NCBI GenBank assembly: GCA_033964015.1
Contig: CM066924.1
Location: forward strand, 5,872,251 to 5,936,250
Direction of reading: 5' to 3'
DNA length: 64,000 nucleotides
Origin: Scolanthus callimorphus
Lineage: Eukaryota > Cnidaria > Anthozoa > Actiniaria > Edwardsiidae
Position numbers and translations under genes: made by a program. Positions 24,712-37,100 of the stretch are shown here, one piece after another; position 1 is the stretch's first letter, and the number at the start of each line of letters is the position of its first letter. The notes under the pieces are model-generated. The model made no database searches. It had not been told where the DNA came from and saw only the letters and a program-made list of their open reading frames with translations.

Positions 24712-25161
24712 TGAGGGGTGCATAGGGGTTCACGGTACTATGGTATTCAAACAAATTTGCCTCGGTATTTCGGTAAAAGTGCTAAAATGATGCAATATTC
24801 CAATATTCTGACTCCGCTTGGTATGCGGGATTTGACTTTAAACAAGCCGTTTTACGGAAAAGAAAATCTGAAATCATGGCAATTCAGTATTATCTTGTCT
24901 GTGGTGACCGGTATTTCATAGAGCTGTGAGCTCAATTTCCTTTCTGCTCATGTTGAACTTGTACCATGGGAAACATTCTGCATTTGGCTTCCTGGACCAG
25001 TTTATTTACAAGGCCAGTCAAGTGCAATGATTATTATATGGTGTTGCCAATTCTACATGATACACGATATGGTGGTATTTACGAATTTTTGACCCGATAT
25101 TACAGTATTTGCACTTTTAAGACACGGTATTACGGTATTCGAGGGTCCCCTATGCCCCCCT
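24712..25161. repeat. 450-bp element, AGGGGTGCATAGGGG ends
   Basis: AGGGGTGCATAGGGGTTCAC..GGTATTC at the left is mirrored by GGTATTCGAGGGTCCCCTATGCCCCCCT at the right. Many CGGTATT/TACGGTA words inside. No ORF of note. Confidence 0.8.
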
Positions 25162-25254
25162 CCCATCTTTACCGAGTAAACTTGCTGAAGGGGGGGGGGG
25201 GGGGGGGGGCTCACATATTTTTGGTTGGGATGATCGTCAGAAATTTTCAGTCTC

Positions 25255-25600
25255 ACCTCTAAAAGATACCAAACATGGCGTGGCTCAAATAATTTGTTAC
25301 CCTAAAAGATGAGGCCTTACGTGCCAAGTAGGCGCGAAGGAAACAGGTAAAAGATACCCACCATGAAATTTCCGTGTTTGACTAAAATGCTGCCATCTAT
25401 AATGTTGTCTAATTTATTGTCTTCTCATGGAGTAATCTCTCTTTGGTTTTTAGAAGCACCATCATGAGACAAAACAATTTGGACACATATTTCGGCCCTA
25501 AAAGATACCAATCTCCCTAAGTTTATCGAAGATCACGATCACCCCTAAAAAAGATACCAAACCCCCGTGAATTTAACCCCTAAAAGATACAACGATCATT
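25255..25600. repeat. Scattered CCCTAAAAGATACCAAA words
   Basis: CTAAAAGATACCA-like words recur at least six times (25,258, 25,301, 25,349, 25,497, 25,544, 25,577) with irregular spacing, following a G-run at about 25,190-25,209. No gene seen. Confidence 0.55.
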
Positions 25601-25801
25601 GGACTGAAACCCTACGAGGATATCACAAAATCACGTGCAATGTGCTCACTTTGAAATATACGCTGATCGGTCACCCTGTGACTGCTATGTTCTTAAAAAT
25701 GCATTCCGCAATGATGCCGGTATAGGTTATCTACTTTACCTTGTCACCGCCAAAACCGCCATCTTGGATTCTAGAGACTGAGTAGGACTGGTGCTAGTAA
25801 G

Positions 25802-26302
25802 ATGGACAGCTGCTCTACTGATAGCGGGCTCAGGAGGCATCAAAATGGCGGACACAGGAAGTCCAGATCAACTGAAGAAAATATGGAAAACCAAGAGCCA
25901 AACAAAGTGAGAGAGATAACTCAGACAGATCACCTGAATAGTAGGCTTCTGAATGCTTTTCTTGAGCGACTCAACAGTGGCGCTGTTCCTATGGTGGAAA
26001 GAATCCATACTTCGGAAGAAGCAGTGAACCCTACTACACAAAGTGAAAGTCCTGAAGAAATTATGGAAAACCAAGAGCCAAACAATGTGAGAGGAATAAC
26101 TCAGACAGATCATCTGAATAGCAGACTTCTCAATGCTTTTCTTGAGCGACTCAACAGTGGGGCTGTCCCTATGATGGAAAGAATCAACACTTCCGAAGAA
26201 GCAGTGAACCATACACAAGTGAAGCGGAGAGTGAACAAATGGGCCGACAAACAATTGAGAACGGGATTGATGCACTGGAAATTACGGATAATCAAATCTT
26301 AA
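25802..26302 (+). CDS. Uncharacterised 166-aa protein with two 60-residue repeats
   Basis: An ATG in a fair context (GTAAGATGG) opens a 166-codon frame. Residues about 26-85 and 86-145 are tandem copies of one 60-codon unit (MENQEPNKVREITQTDHLNS, then RLLNAFLERLNSGAVPM..ERI..TSEEAVN). The copies start exactly 180 nt apart. Of their differences, about seven are silent third-base changes (CAC/CAT, AGT/AGC, AGG/AGA, CTG/CTC, GGC/GGG, GTT/GTC, TCG/TCC) against roughly as many replacements, which suggests selection on the protein. The C-terminus is basic (VKRRVNKWADKQLR). I do not recognise the family. The LNSRLLNAFLERLNSG core could be an amphipathic helix. It may be one exon of a larger gene or part of a transposon-derived gene. 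Confidence 0.5.
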   Translation: MDSCSTDSGLRRHQNGGHRKSRSTEENMENQEPNKVREITQTDHLNSRLLNAFLERLNSGAVPMVERIHTSEEAVNPTTQSESPEEIMENQEPNNVRGITQTDHLNSRLLNAFLERLNSGAVPMMERINTSEEAVNHTQVKRRVNKWADKQLRTGLMHWKLRIIKS

Positions 26303-26387
26303 GGAGTAATCACATTAACCTGATTTGCTGAGAAAATCAGTTTTACTGAAAATCAGTTTTACTGTAGTTTTACTACTATATAAGCTA

Positions 26388-26499
26388 GACTGCAGAATAC
26401 CCCCCGCTGATTTGAATATGAATAGATCTTTTGTGTTATGTCACCTCATTCTATAAGAACTTCAGAGGGATGCAAATCAGCAGGGGGTATTCTGCAGTC
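26388..26499. repeat. 112-bp MITE, GACTGCAGAATACCCCC ends
   Basis: GACTGCAGAATACCCCCCGC..TGATTTG at the left and CAAATCAGCAGGGGGTATTC..TGCAGTC at the right. The outer CTGCAGAATACCC is shared with the ends of the 3.5 kb foldback element at 6,864-10,332. Confidence 0.9.
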
Positions 26500-26754
26500 G
26501 CTCCAAAGTTACATGATTATGGCATAAACCTTTGAACTGAAACCTATGCAGAACATTCAGGCCACCCGACACTCTATCTATCAGCCCAGCGTTTGACCTT
26601 TCACTGCCCTATAACCTGTACAAATGCTCATAGAACATAATGCAGCAAGTGTGTGATACCACCACTTTCAGGTCATCATACTGGAAACACTAGAAACTTG
26701 ATTGCAGAATATCAAAATACAACATTCACTAGGTCAATAAACAAAATCAGCTAG

Positions 26755-26935
26755 CAGTGTTTACATCTTGTTGCCTTCCCCATGCAGATCATGTGATGAT
26801 TCATTTAGGTTACAATTGTTTATTTTGTTTGTAGATACCTACATGCGCTTGGCTGAGTGGGAAATTCAACAATTGTATCCTCCCATGTGAATCATCCTGT
26901 GATCTGAGTTTGGTGGCAACAAGATGTGAACACTG
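26755..26935. repeat. 181-bp MITE, CAGTGTTTACATCTTGTTGCC ends
   Basis: CAGTGTTTACATCTTGTTGC at the left and GGCAACAAGATGTGAACACTG at the right, with ATGATTCATTTAGG..TGTGAATCAT and ACAATTGT inner pairs. Confidence 0.85.
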
Positions 26936-26949
26936 TTGTTATTTGGAGG

Positions 26950-27355
26950 GGCTACTCCCTCATATATGATACATGGGTATGTGCCGCCCTATAGGGTATG
27001 GTTTTTGGGCTCCTGAGGTCTATGGTAGGGTATCGTTTTTCGCTTGTTTGGTCGCTGATAGGGTATGTATTTCAGTACGGCTACCAAAGTGCAAAGCAAA
27101 TTTCGATCACAGTTGTGCCACAATTAGTGGAAAGGTGGTTTATTTTGAAACCTTTTCATGATTAACAAAATACCGCTTTGATTGCGACTGCAATTTGACC
27201 GTACCCTGGTGACTAACTTCAGGTCTGCGGTAGGGTATACAATTTTGACCGTAGCTCTACGGTAGGGTATAAAAAACGAGGATTTTTGGTATCTGATAGG
27301 GTCAGGTTTTGGAGACCTTCACGGCGCACCCCTACCCAAAAATCAGTGGAGTACC
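26950..27355. repeat. Dispersed repeat, copy 2
   Basis: Inverted partner of 4,029-4,490 (see there). Carries repeated GGTAGGGTAT words and CCCAAAAATCAGTGGAGTAC at its right edge. Confidence 0.75.
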
Positions 27356-27501
27356 CTTCTCAGGGTTCATGTGTGTTATGTACAACTGGCATTACAGTCA
27401 ATGGATGGCAATAATGATGGTTTTAACTCTGGTTGTAGAGTGAATGTAAATACAAACAACCTGTAGAATGTCCCACCTGGACAAATTGGGGTTTCATCCA
27501 G

Positions 27502-27666
27502 AGGCCGTAGATAGCAGAGGGGGCAATAGCCCCCCCCCCCCCCCCCCCCCCCCAGCAAAGTAAAATTTTTAGTGTCAACATGAGGGGAAAACCCTGCTTG
27601 CCCCCCAGCAAAAACAAAGAATGACCAAGGCCTGCCCCCCTAGTCAAAAATTTCTAGCTACGGCCT
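27502..27666. repeat. MITE, AGGCCGTAGATAGCAG ends, with C-run
   Basis: AGGCCGTAGATAGCAG at the left and TTCTAGCTACGGCCTT at the right enclose a C-run of about 23 and several GCCCCCC blocks. Confidence 0.8.
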
Positions 27667-27720
27667 TGAAGGGTATTCATTTGCAACAGGGTTTACAAGA
27701 GAACTTAGAATTTCTGCAGA

Positions 27721-27830
27721 GTTGCTTAAGTTATAATAATAATAATAAATATTGATGATAATAAAAGGTGTTCTATAGATTTCTGTTCTAAGCGCTTTCC
27801 CTCAGGGCTATCAGGGTACATATGACTGAT
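27721..27830 (-). repeat. Probable 3' tail of a CR1/L2-like retrotransposon
   Basis: On the minus strand AAAGCGCTTAGAACAGAAAT is followed by CTATAGAACACCTTTTATTA and a (ATT)n tract. A GCGCTTAGAAC-type end plus trinucleotide tail is common in L2/CR1-derived elements. Too short to classify firmly. Confidence 0.35.
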
Positions 27831-28133
27831 AACTATGATCTTGTTGTTACCTTGTTCCAGACAAAGACTGTGTGTAAAAATACAAAATATGAACATATTC
27901 GAGAAACTAGCTTTTGCACAAGAACAAACTTTCACAGGTTCATGCTTGCATTGAAACCGAACTATTTTTGCAAGTTTCATTGGCTGAAAAAATTGTCTTG
28001 GTACATTTTTGAGTCCCATCAATACCTTCACTCAACATGAAATTAGGGTAAGTTTACTTCTTGGAATTCAATCATGCAAAACTTCTTTTGTTATGCAGTA
28101 TTGACCGCAACAAATAATCCGTGCCGATGCTTT

Positions 28134-31100
28134 AAACAATTAGAATTGTGAGAAAACAAAGGATGGCTAATTTGCGCTATGATAAACATGCGCGCGTGAA
28201 GGAAGGTTAATTTGTGTAATGATAAACATGCGCGCGTGAACAATAAGAATTGCGAGAAAACAAAGAACAGCTAATTTGAGTAATGATAAACATGCGCGCG
28301 TGAACAATAAGAATTGCGAGAAAACAAAGAACGGCTAATTTGAGTAATGATAAACATGCGCGCGTGAACAATAAGAATTGCGAGAAAACAAAGAACGGCT
28401 AATTTGAGTAATGATAAACATGCGCGCGTGAACAATAAGAATTGCGAGAAAACAAAGAACGGCTAATTTGAGTAATGATAAACATGCGCGCGTGAACAAT
28501 TAGAATTGTCATAAAAAAGGACAGCTAATTTGAGTAATGATAAACATGCGCGCGTGAACAATTAGATTTGTGAGAAAACAAAGGGAGGCTCATTTGAGTA
28601 ACGACAAACATTTGCGCGTGAACAATAAGAATTGTGAGAAAACAAAGGAAGGCTAATTTGAGTAATAACAAACATTCGCGCGTGAACAATTAGATTTGTG
28701 AGAAAACAAAGGGAGGCTCATTTGAGTAATGATAAACATGCGCGCGTGAACAATTAGAATTGTGAGAAAACAAAGGAAGGCTAATTTGAGTAATGATAAA
28801 CATGCGCGCGTGAACAATTAGAATTGTGAGAAAACAAAGGGAGGCTCATTTGAGTAACGACAAACATTTGCGCGTGAACAATAAGAATTGTGAGAAAACA
28901 AAGGAAGGCTAATTTGAGTAATGACAAACATTCGCGCGTGAACAATTAGAATTGTGAGAAAACAAAGGAAGGCTCATTTGAGTAATGATAAACATGCGCG
29001 CGTGAACAATTAGATTTGTGAGAAACAAAGGAAGGCTCATTTGAGTAATGACAAACATGCGCGCGTGAACAATTAGAATTGTGAGAAAACAAAGGCAGGC
29101 TCATTTGAGTAATGATAAACATGCGCGCGTGAACAATTAGAATTGTGAGAAAACAAAGGAAGGCTCATTTGAGTAATGACAAACATGCGCGCGTGAACAA
29201 TTAGAATTGTGAGAAAACAAAGGAAGGCTCATTTGAGTAATGATAAACATGCGCGCTTGAACAATTAGAATTGTGAGAAAACAAAGGAAGGCTCATTTGA
29301 ATAATGATAAACATGCGTGCGTGAACAATTAGAATTGTCATAAAAAAGGACAGCTAATTTGAGTAATGATAAACATGCGCGCGTGAACAATTAGATTTGT
29401 GAGAAAACAAAGGAAGGCTCATTTGAGTAATGATAAACATGCGCGCGTGAACAATTAGAATTGTGAGAAAACAAGGAAGGCTAATTTGAATAATGATAAA
29501 CATGCGTGCGTGAACAATTAGAATTGCGAGAAAACAAAGGAAGGCTCATTTGAGTAATGATAAACATGTGCGCGTGAACAATTAGAATTGCGAGAAAACA
29601 AAGGAAGGCTCATTTGAGTAATGATAAACATGCGCGCGTGAACAATTAGAATTGTGAGAAAACAAAGGAAGGCTCATTTGAGTAATGACAAACATGCGCG
29701 CGTGAACAATTAGAATTGTGAGAAAACAAAGGAAGGCTCATTTGAGTAATGATAAACATGCGCGCTTGAACAATTAGAATTGTGAGAAAACAAAGGAAGG
29801 CTCATTTGAGTAATGATAAACATGCGCGCTTGAACAATTAGAATTGTGAGAAAACAAAGGAAGGCTCATTTGAGTAATGATAAACATGCGCGCGTGAACA
29901 ATAAGAATTGTGAGAAAACAAAGGAAGGCTCATTTGAGTAATGACAAACATGCGCGCGTGAACAATTAGAATTGTGAGAAAACAAAGGAAGGCTCATTTG
30001 AATAATGATAAACATGCGTGCGTGAACAATTAGAATTGTCATAAAAAAGGACAGCTAATTTGAGTAATGATAAACATGCGCGCGTGAACAATTAGATTTG
30101 TGAGAAAACAAAGGAAGGCTCATTTGAGTAATGATAAACATGCGCGCGTGAACAATTAGAATTGCGAGAAAACAAAGGAAGGCTCATTTGAGTAATGATA
30201 AACATGCGCGCGTGAACAATTAGATTTGTGAGAAAACAAAGGAAGGCTCATTTGAGTAATGACAAACATGCGCGCGTGAACAATTAGAATTGTGAGAAAA
30301 CAAAGGAAGGCTCATTTGAATAATGATAAACATGCGTGCGTGAACAATTAGAATTGTCATAAAAAAGGACAGCTAATTTGAGTAATGATAAACATGCGCG
30401 CGTGAACAATTAGATTTGTGAGAAAACAAAGGAAGGCTCATTTGAGTAATGATAAACATGCGCGCGTGAACAATTAGAATTGTGAGAAAACAAAGGAAGG
30501 CTAATTTGAATAATGATAAACATGCGTGCGTGAACAATTAGAATTGCGAGAAAACAAAGGAAGGCTCATTTGAGTAATGATAAACATGTGCGCGTGAACA
30601 ATTAGAATTGCGAGAAAACAAAGGAAGGCTCATTTGAGTAATGATAAACATGCGCGCGTGAACAATTAGATTTGTGAGAAAACAAAGGAAGGCTCATTTG
30701 AATAATGATAAACATGCGTGCGTGAACAATTAGAATTGTCATAAAAAAGGACAGCTAATTTGAGTAATGATAAACATGCGCGCGTGAACAATTAGATTTG
30801 TGAGAAAACAAAGGAAGGCTAATTTGAGTAATGACAAACATTCGCGCGTGAACAATTAGAATTGTGAGAAAACAAAGGAAGGCTCATTTGAGTAATGATA
30901 AACATGCGCGCGTGAACAATTAGAATTGTGAGAAAACAAAGGGAGGCTAATTTGAGTAATGACAAACATTCGCGCGTGAACAATTAGATTTGTGAGAAAA
31001 CAAAGGGAGGCTCATTTGAATAATGATAAACATGCGCGCGTGAACAATTAGAATTGTCATAAAAAAGGACAGCTAATTTGAGTAACGACAAACATTTGCG

Positions 31101-34100
31101 CGTGAACAATTAGAATTGTGAGAAAACAAAGGAAGGCTCATTTGAGTAACGACAAACATTTGCGCGTGAACAATTAGAATTGTGAGAAAACAAAGGAAGG
31201 CTCATTTGAGTAACGACAAACATTTGCGCGTGAACAATTAGAATTGTGAGAAAACAAAGGAAGGCTCATTTGAGTAACGACAAACATTTGCGCGTGAACA
31301 ATTAGAATTGTGAGAAAACAAAGGAAGGCTCATTTGAGTAATGACAAACATGCGCGCGTGAACAATTAGAATTGTGAGAAAACAAAGGAAGGCTCATTTG
31401 AGTAATGATAAACATGCGCGCGTGAACAATTAGATTTGTGAGAAAACAAAGGAAGGCTAATTTGAGTAATGATAAACATGCGCGCGTGAACAATTAGAAT
31501 TGTGAGAAAACAAAGGAAGGCTCATTTGAGTAACGACAAACATTTGCGCGTGAACAATTAGAATTGTGAGAAAACAAAGGAAGGCTCATTTGAGTAACGA
31601 CAAACATTTGCGCGTGAACAATTAGAATTGTGAGAAAACAAAGGAAGGCTAATTTGAGTAATGATAAACATGCGCGCGTGAACAATTAGATTTGTGAGAA
31701 AACAAAGGAAGGCTCATTTGAGTAATGACAAACATGCGCGCGTGAACAATTAGAATTGTGAGAAAACAAAGGAAGGCTCATTTGAGTAATGATAAACATG
31801 CGCGCGTGAACAATTAGATTTGTGAGAAAACAAAGGAAGGCTAATTTGAGTAATGATAAACATGCGCGCGTGAACAATTAGAATTGCGAGAAAACAAAGG
31901 AAGGCTCATTTGAGTAATGATAAACATGCGCGCGTGAACAATTAGATTTGTGAGAAAACAAAGGAAGGCTCATTTGAGTAATGACAAACATGCGCGCGTG
32001 AACAATTAGAATTGTGAGAAAACAAAGGAAGGCTCATTTGAATAATGATAAACATGCGTGCGTGAACAATTAGAATTGTCATAAAAAAGGACAGCTAATT
32101 TGAGTAATGATAAACATGCGCGCGTGAACAATTAGATTTGTGAGAAAACAAAGGAAGGCTCATTTGAGTAATGATAAACATGCGCGCGTGAACAATTAGA
32201 ATTGTGAGAAAACAAAGGAAGGCTAATTTGAATAATGATAAACATGCGTGCGTGAACAATTAGAATTGCGAGAAAACAAAGGAAGGCTCATTTGAGTAAT
32301 GATAAACATGTGCGCGTGAACAATTAGAATTGCGAGAAAACAAAGGAAGGCTCATTTGAGTAATGATAAACATGCGCGCGTGAACAATTAGATTTGTGAG
32401 AAAACAAAGGAAGGCTCATTTGACTAATGATAAACATGCGTGCGTGAACAATTAGAATTGTCATAAAAAAGGACAGCTAATTTGAGTAATGATAAACATG
32501 CGCGCGTGAACAATTAGATTTGTGAGAAAACAAAGGAAGGCTAATTTGAGTAATGACAAACATTCGCGCGTGAACAATTAGAATTGTGAGAAAACAAAGG
32601 AAGGCTCATTTGAGTAATGATAAACATGCGCGCGTGAACAATTAGAATTGTGAGAAAACAAAGGGAGGCTAATTTGAGTAATGACAAACATTCGCGCGTG
32701 AACAATTAGATTTGTGAGAAAACAAAGGGAGGCTCATTTGAGTAATGATAAACATGCGCGCGTGAACAATTAGAATTGTCATAAAAAAGGACAGCTAATT
32801 TGAGTAATGATAAACATGCGCGCGTGAACAATTAGATTTGTGAGAAAACAAAGGGAGGCTAATTTGAGTAATGACAAACATTCGCGCGTGAACAATTAGA
32901 TTTGTGAGAAAACAAAGGGAGGCTCATTTGAATAATGATAAACATGCGCGCGTGAACAATTAGAATTGTCATAAAAAAGGACAGCTAATTTGAGTAACGA
33001 CAAACATTTGCGCGTGAACAATTAGAATTGTGAGAAAACAAAGGAAGGCTCATTTGAGTAACGACAAACATTTGCGCGTGAACAATTAGAATTGTGAGAA
33101 AACAAAGGAAGGCTCATTTGAGTAACGACAAACATTTGCGCGTGAACAATTAGAATTGTGAGAAAACAAAGGAAGGCTCACTTGAGTAACGACAAACATT
33201 TGCGCGTGAACAATTAGAATTGTGAGAAAACAAAGGAAGGCTCATTTGAGTAATGACAAACATGCGCGCGTGAACAATTAGAATTGTCATAAAAAAGGAC
33301 AGCTAATTTGAGTAACGACAAACATTTGCGCGTGAACAATTAGAATTGTGAGAAAACAAAGGAAGGCTCATTTGAGTAACGACAAACATTTGCGCGTGAA
33401 CAATTAGAATTGTGAGAAAACAAAGGAAGGCTCATTTGAGTAACGACAAACATTTGCGCGTGAACAATTAGAATTGTGAGAAAACAAAGGAAGGCTCATT
33501 TGAGTAACGACAAACATTTGCGCGTGAACAATTAGAATTGTGAGAAAACAAAGGAAGGCTCATTTGAGTAATGACAAACATGCGCGCGTGAACAATTAGA
33601 ATTGTGAGAAAACAAAGGAAGGCTCATTTGAGTAATGATAAACATGCGCGCGTGAACAATTAGATTTGTGAGAAAACAAAGGAAGGCTAATTTGAGTAAT
33701 GATAAACATGCGCGCGTGAACAATTAGAATTGTGAGAAAACAAAGGAAGGCTCATTTGAGTAACGACAAACATTTGCGCGTGAACAATTAGAATTGTGAG
33801 AAAACAAAGGAAGGCTCATTTGAGTAACGACAAACATTTGCGCGTGAACAATTAGAATTGTGAGAAAACAAAGGAAGGCTAATTTGAGTAATGATAAACA
33901 TGCGCGCGTGAACAATTAGATTTGTGAGAAAACAAAGGAAGGCTCATTTGAGTAATGACAAACATGCGCGCGTGAACAATTAGAATTGTGAGAAAACAAA
34001 GGAAGGCTCATTTGAGTAATGATAAACATGCGCGCGTGAACAATTAGATTTGTGAGAAAACAAAGGAAGGCTAATTTGAGTAATGATAAACATGCGCGCG

Positions 34101-37100
34101 TGAACAATTAGAATTGTGAGAAAACAAAGGAAGGCTCATTTGAGTAATGATAAACATGCGCGCGTGAACAATTACAATTGTGAGAAAACAAAGGAAGGCT
34201 CATTTGAGTAATGACAAACATGCGCGCGTGAACAATTAGAATTGTGAGAAAACAAAGGAAGGCTCATTTGAATAATGATAAACATGCGTGCGTGAACAAT
34301 TAGAATTGTCATAAAAAAGGACAGCTAATTTGAGTAATGATAAAGATGCGCGCGTGAACAATTAGAATTGTGAGAAAACAAAGGAAGGCTCATTTGAGTA
34401 ATGATAAACATGCGCGCGTGAACAATTACAATTGTGAGAAAACAAAGGAAGGCTCATTTGAGTAATGACAAACATGCGCGCGTGAACAATTAGAATTGTG
34501 AGAAAACAAAGGAAGGCTCATTTGAATAATGATAAACATGCGTGCGTGAACAATTAGAATTGTGAGAAAACAAAGGAAGGCTCATTTGAATAATGATAAA
34601 CATGCGTGCGTGAACAATTAGAATTGTCATAAAAAAGGACAGCTAATTTGAGTAATGATAAACATGCGCGCGTGAACAATTAGAATTGTGAGAAAACAAA
34701 GGAAGGCTCATTTGAGTAATGATAAACATGCGCGCGTGAACAATTACAATTGTGAGAAAACAAAGGAAGGCTCATTTGAGTAATGACAAACATGCGCGCG
34801 TGAACAATTAGAATTGTGAGAAAACAAAGGAAGGCTCATTTGAATAATGATAAACATGCGTGCGTGAACAATTAGAATTGTGAGAAAACAAAGGAAGGCT
34901 CATTTGAATAATGATAAACATGCGTGCGTGAACAATTAGAATTGTCATAAAAAAGGACAGCTAATTTGAGTAATGATAAACATGCGCGCGTGAACAATTA
35001 GAATTGTGAGAAAACAAAGGAAGGCTCATTTGAGTAATGACAAACATGCGCGCGTGAACAATTAGAATTGTGAGAAAACAAAGGAAGGCTCATTTGAGTA
35101 ATGATAAACATGCGCGCGTGAACAATTACAATTGTGAGAAAACAAAGGAAGGCTCATTTGAGTAATGACAAACATGGGCGCGTGAACAATTAGAATTGTG
35201 AGAAAACAAAGGAAGGCTCATTTGAATAATGATAAACATGCGTGCGTGAACAATTAGAATTGTGAGAAAACAAAGGAAGGCTCATTTGAGTAATGATAAA
35301 CATGCGCGCGTGAACAATTACAATTGTGAGAAAACAAAGGAAGGCTCATTTGAGTAATGACAAACATGCGCGCGTGAACAATTAGAATTGTGAGAAAACA
35401 AAGGAAGGCTCATTTGAATAATGATAAACATGCGTGCGTGAACAATTAGAATTGTGAGAAAACAAAGGAAGGCTCATTTGAATAATGATAAACATGCGTG
35501 CGTGAACAATTAGAATTGTCATAAAAAAGGACAGCTAATTTGAGTAATGATAAACATGCGCCGCGTGAACAATTAGAATTGTGAGAAAACAAAGGAAGGC
35601 TCATTTGAGTAATGATAAACATGCGCGCGTGAACAATTACAATTGTGAGAAAACAAAGGAAGGCTCATTTGAGTAATGACAAACATGCGCGCGTGAACAA
35701 TTAGAATTTTGAGAAAACAAAGGAAGGCTCATTTGAATAATGATAAACATGCGTGCGTGAACAATTAGAATTGTGAGAAAACAAAGGAAGGCTCATTTGA
35801 ATAATGATAAACATGCGTGCGTGAACAATTAGAATTGTCATAAAAAAGGACAGCTAATTTGAGTAATGATAAACATGCGCGCGTGAACAATTAGAATTGT
35901 GAGAAAACAAAGGAAGGCTCATTTGAGTAATGACAAACATGCGCGCGTGAACAATTAGAATTGTGAGAAAACAAAGGAAGGCTCATTTGAGTAATGATAA
36001 ACATGCGCGCGTGAACAATTACAATTGTGAGAAAACAAAGGAAGGCTCATTTGAGTAATGACAAACATGGGCGCGTGAACAATTAGAATTGTGAGAAAAC
36101 AAAGGAAGGCTCATTTGAATAATGATAAACATGCGTGCGTGAACAATTAGAATTGTGAGAAAACAAAGGAAGGCTCATTTGAGTAATGACAAACATGCAC
36201 GCGTGAACAATTAGAATTGTGAGAAAACAAAGGAAGGCTCATTTGAGTAATGATAAACATGCGCGCGTGAACAATTACAATTGTGAGAAAACAAAGGAAG
36301 GCTCATTTGAGTAATGACAAACATGCGCGCGTGAACAATTAGAATTGTGAGAAAACAAAGGAAGGCTCATTTGAATAATGATAAACATGCGTGCGTGAAC
36401 AATTAGAATTGTGAGAAAACAAAGGAAGGCTCATTTGAATAATGATAAACATGCGTGCGTGAACAATTAGAATTGTCATAAAAAAGGACAGCTAATTTGA
36501 GTAATGATAAACATGCGCGCGTGAACAATTAGAATTGTGAGAAAACAAAGGAAGGCTCATTTGAGTAATGACAAACATGCGCGCGTGAACAATTAGAATT
36601 GTGAGAAAACAAAGGAAGGCTCATTTGAGTAATGATAAACATGCGCGCGTGAACAATTACAATTGTGAGAAAACAAAGGAAGGCTCATTTGAGTAATGAC
36701 AAACATGCGCGCGTGAACAATTAGAATTGTGAGAAAACAAAGGAAGGCTCATTTGAATAATGATAAACATGCGTGCGTGAACAATTAGAATTGTGAGAAA
36801 ACAAAGGAAGGCTCATTTGAATAATGATAAACATGCGTGCGTGAACAATTAGAATTGTCATAAAAAAGGACAGCTAATTTGAGTAATGATAAACATGCGC
36901 GCGTGAACAATTAGAATTGTGAGAAAACAAAGGAAGGCTCATTTGAGTAATGACAAACATGCGCCCGTGAACAATTAGAATTGTGAGAAAACAAAGGAAG
37001 GCTCATTTGAGTAATGATAAACATGCGCGCGTGAACAATTACAATTGTGAGAAAACAAAGGAAGGCTCATTTGAGTAATGACAAACATGCGCGCGTGAAC

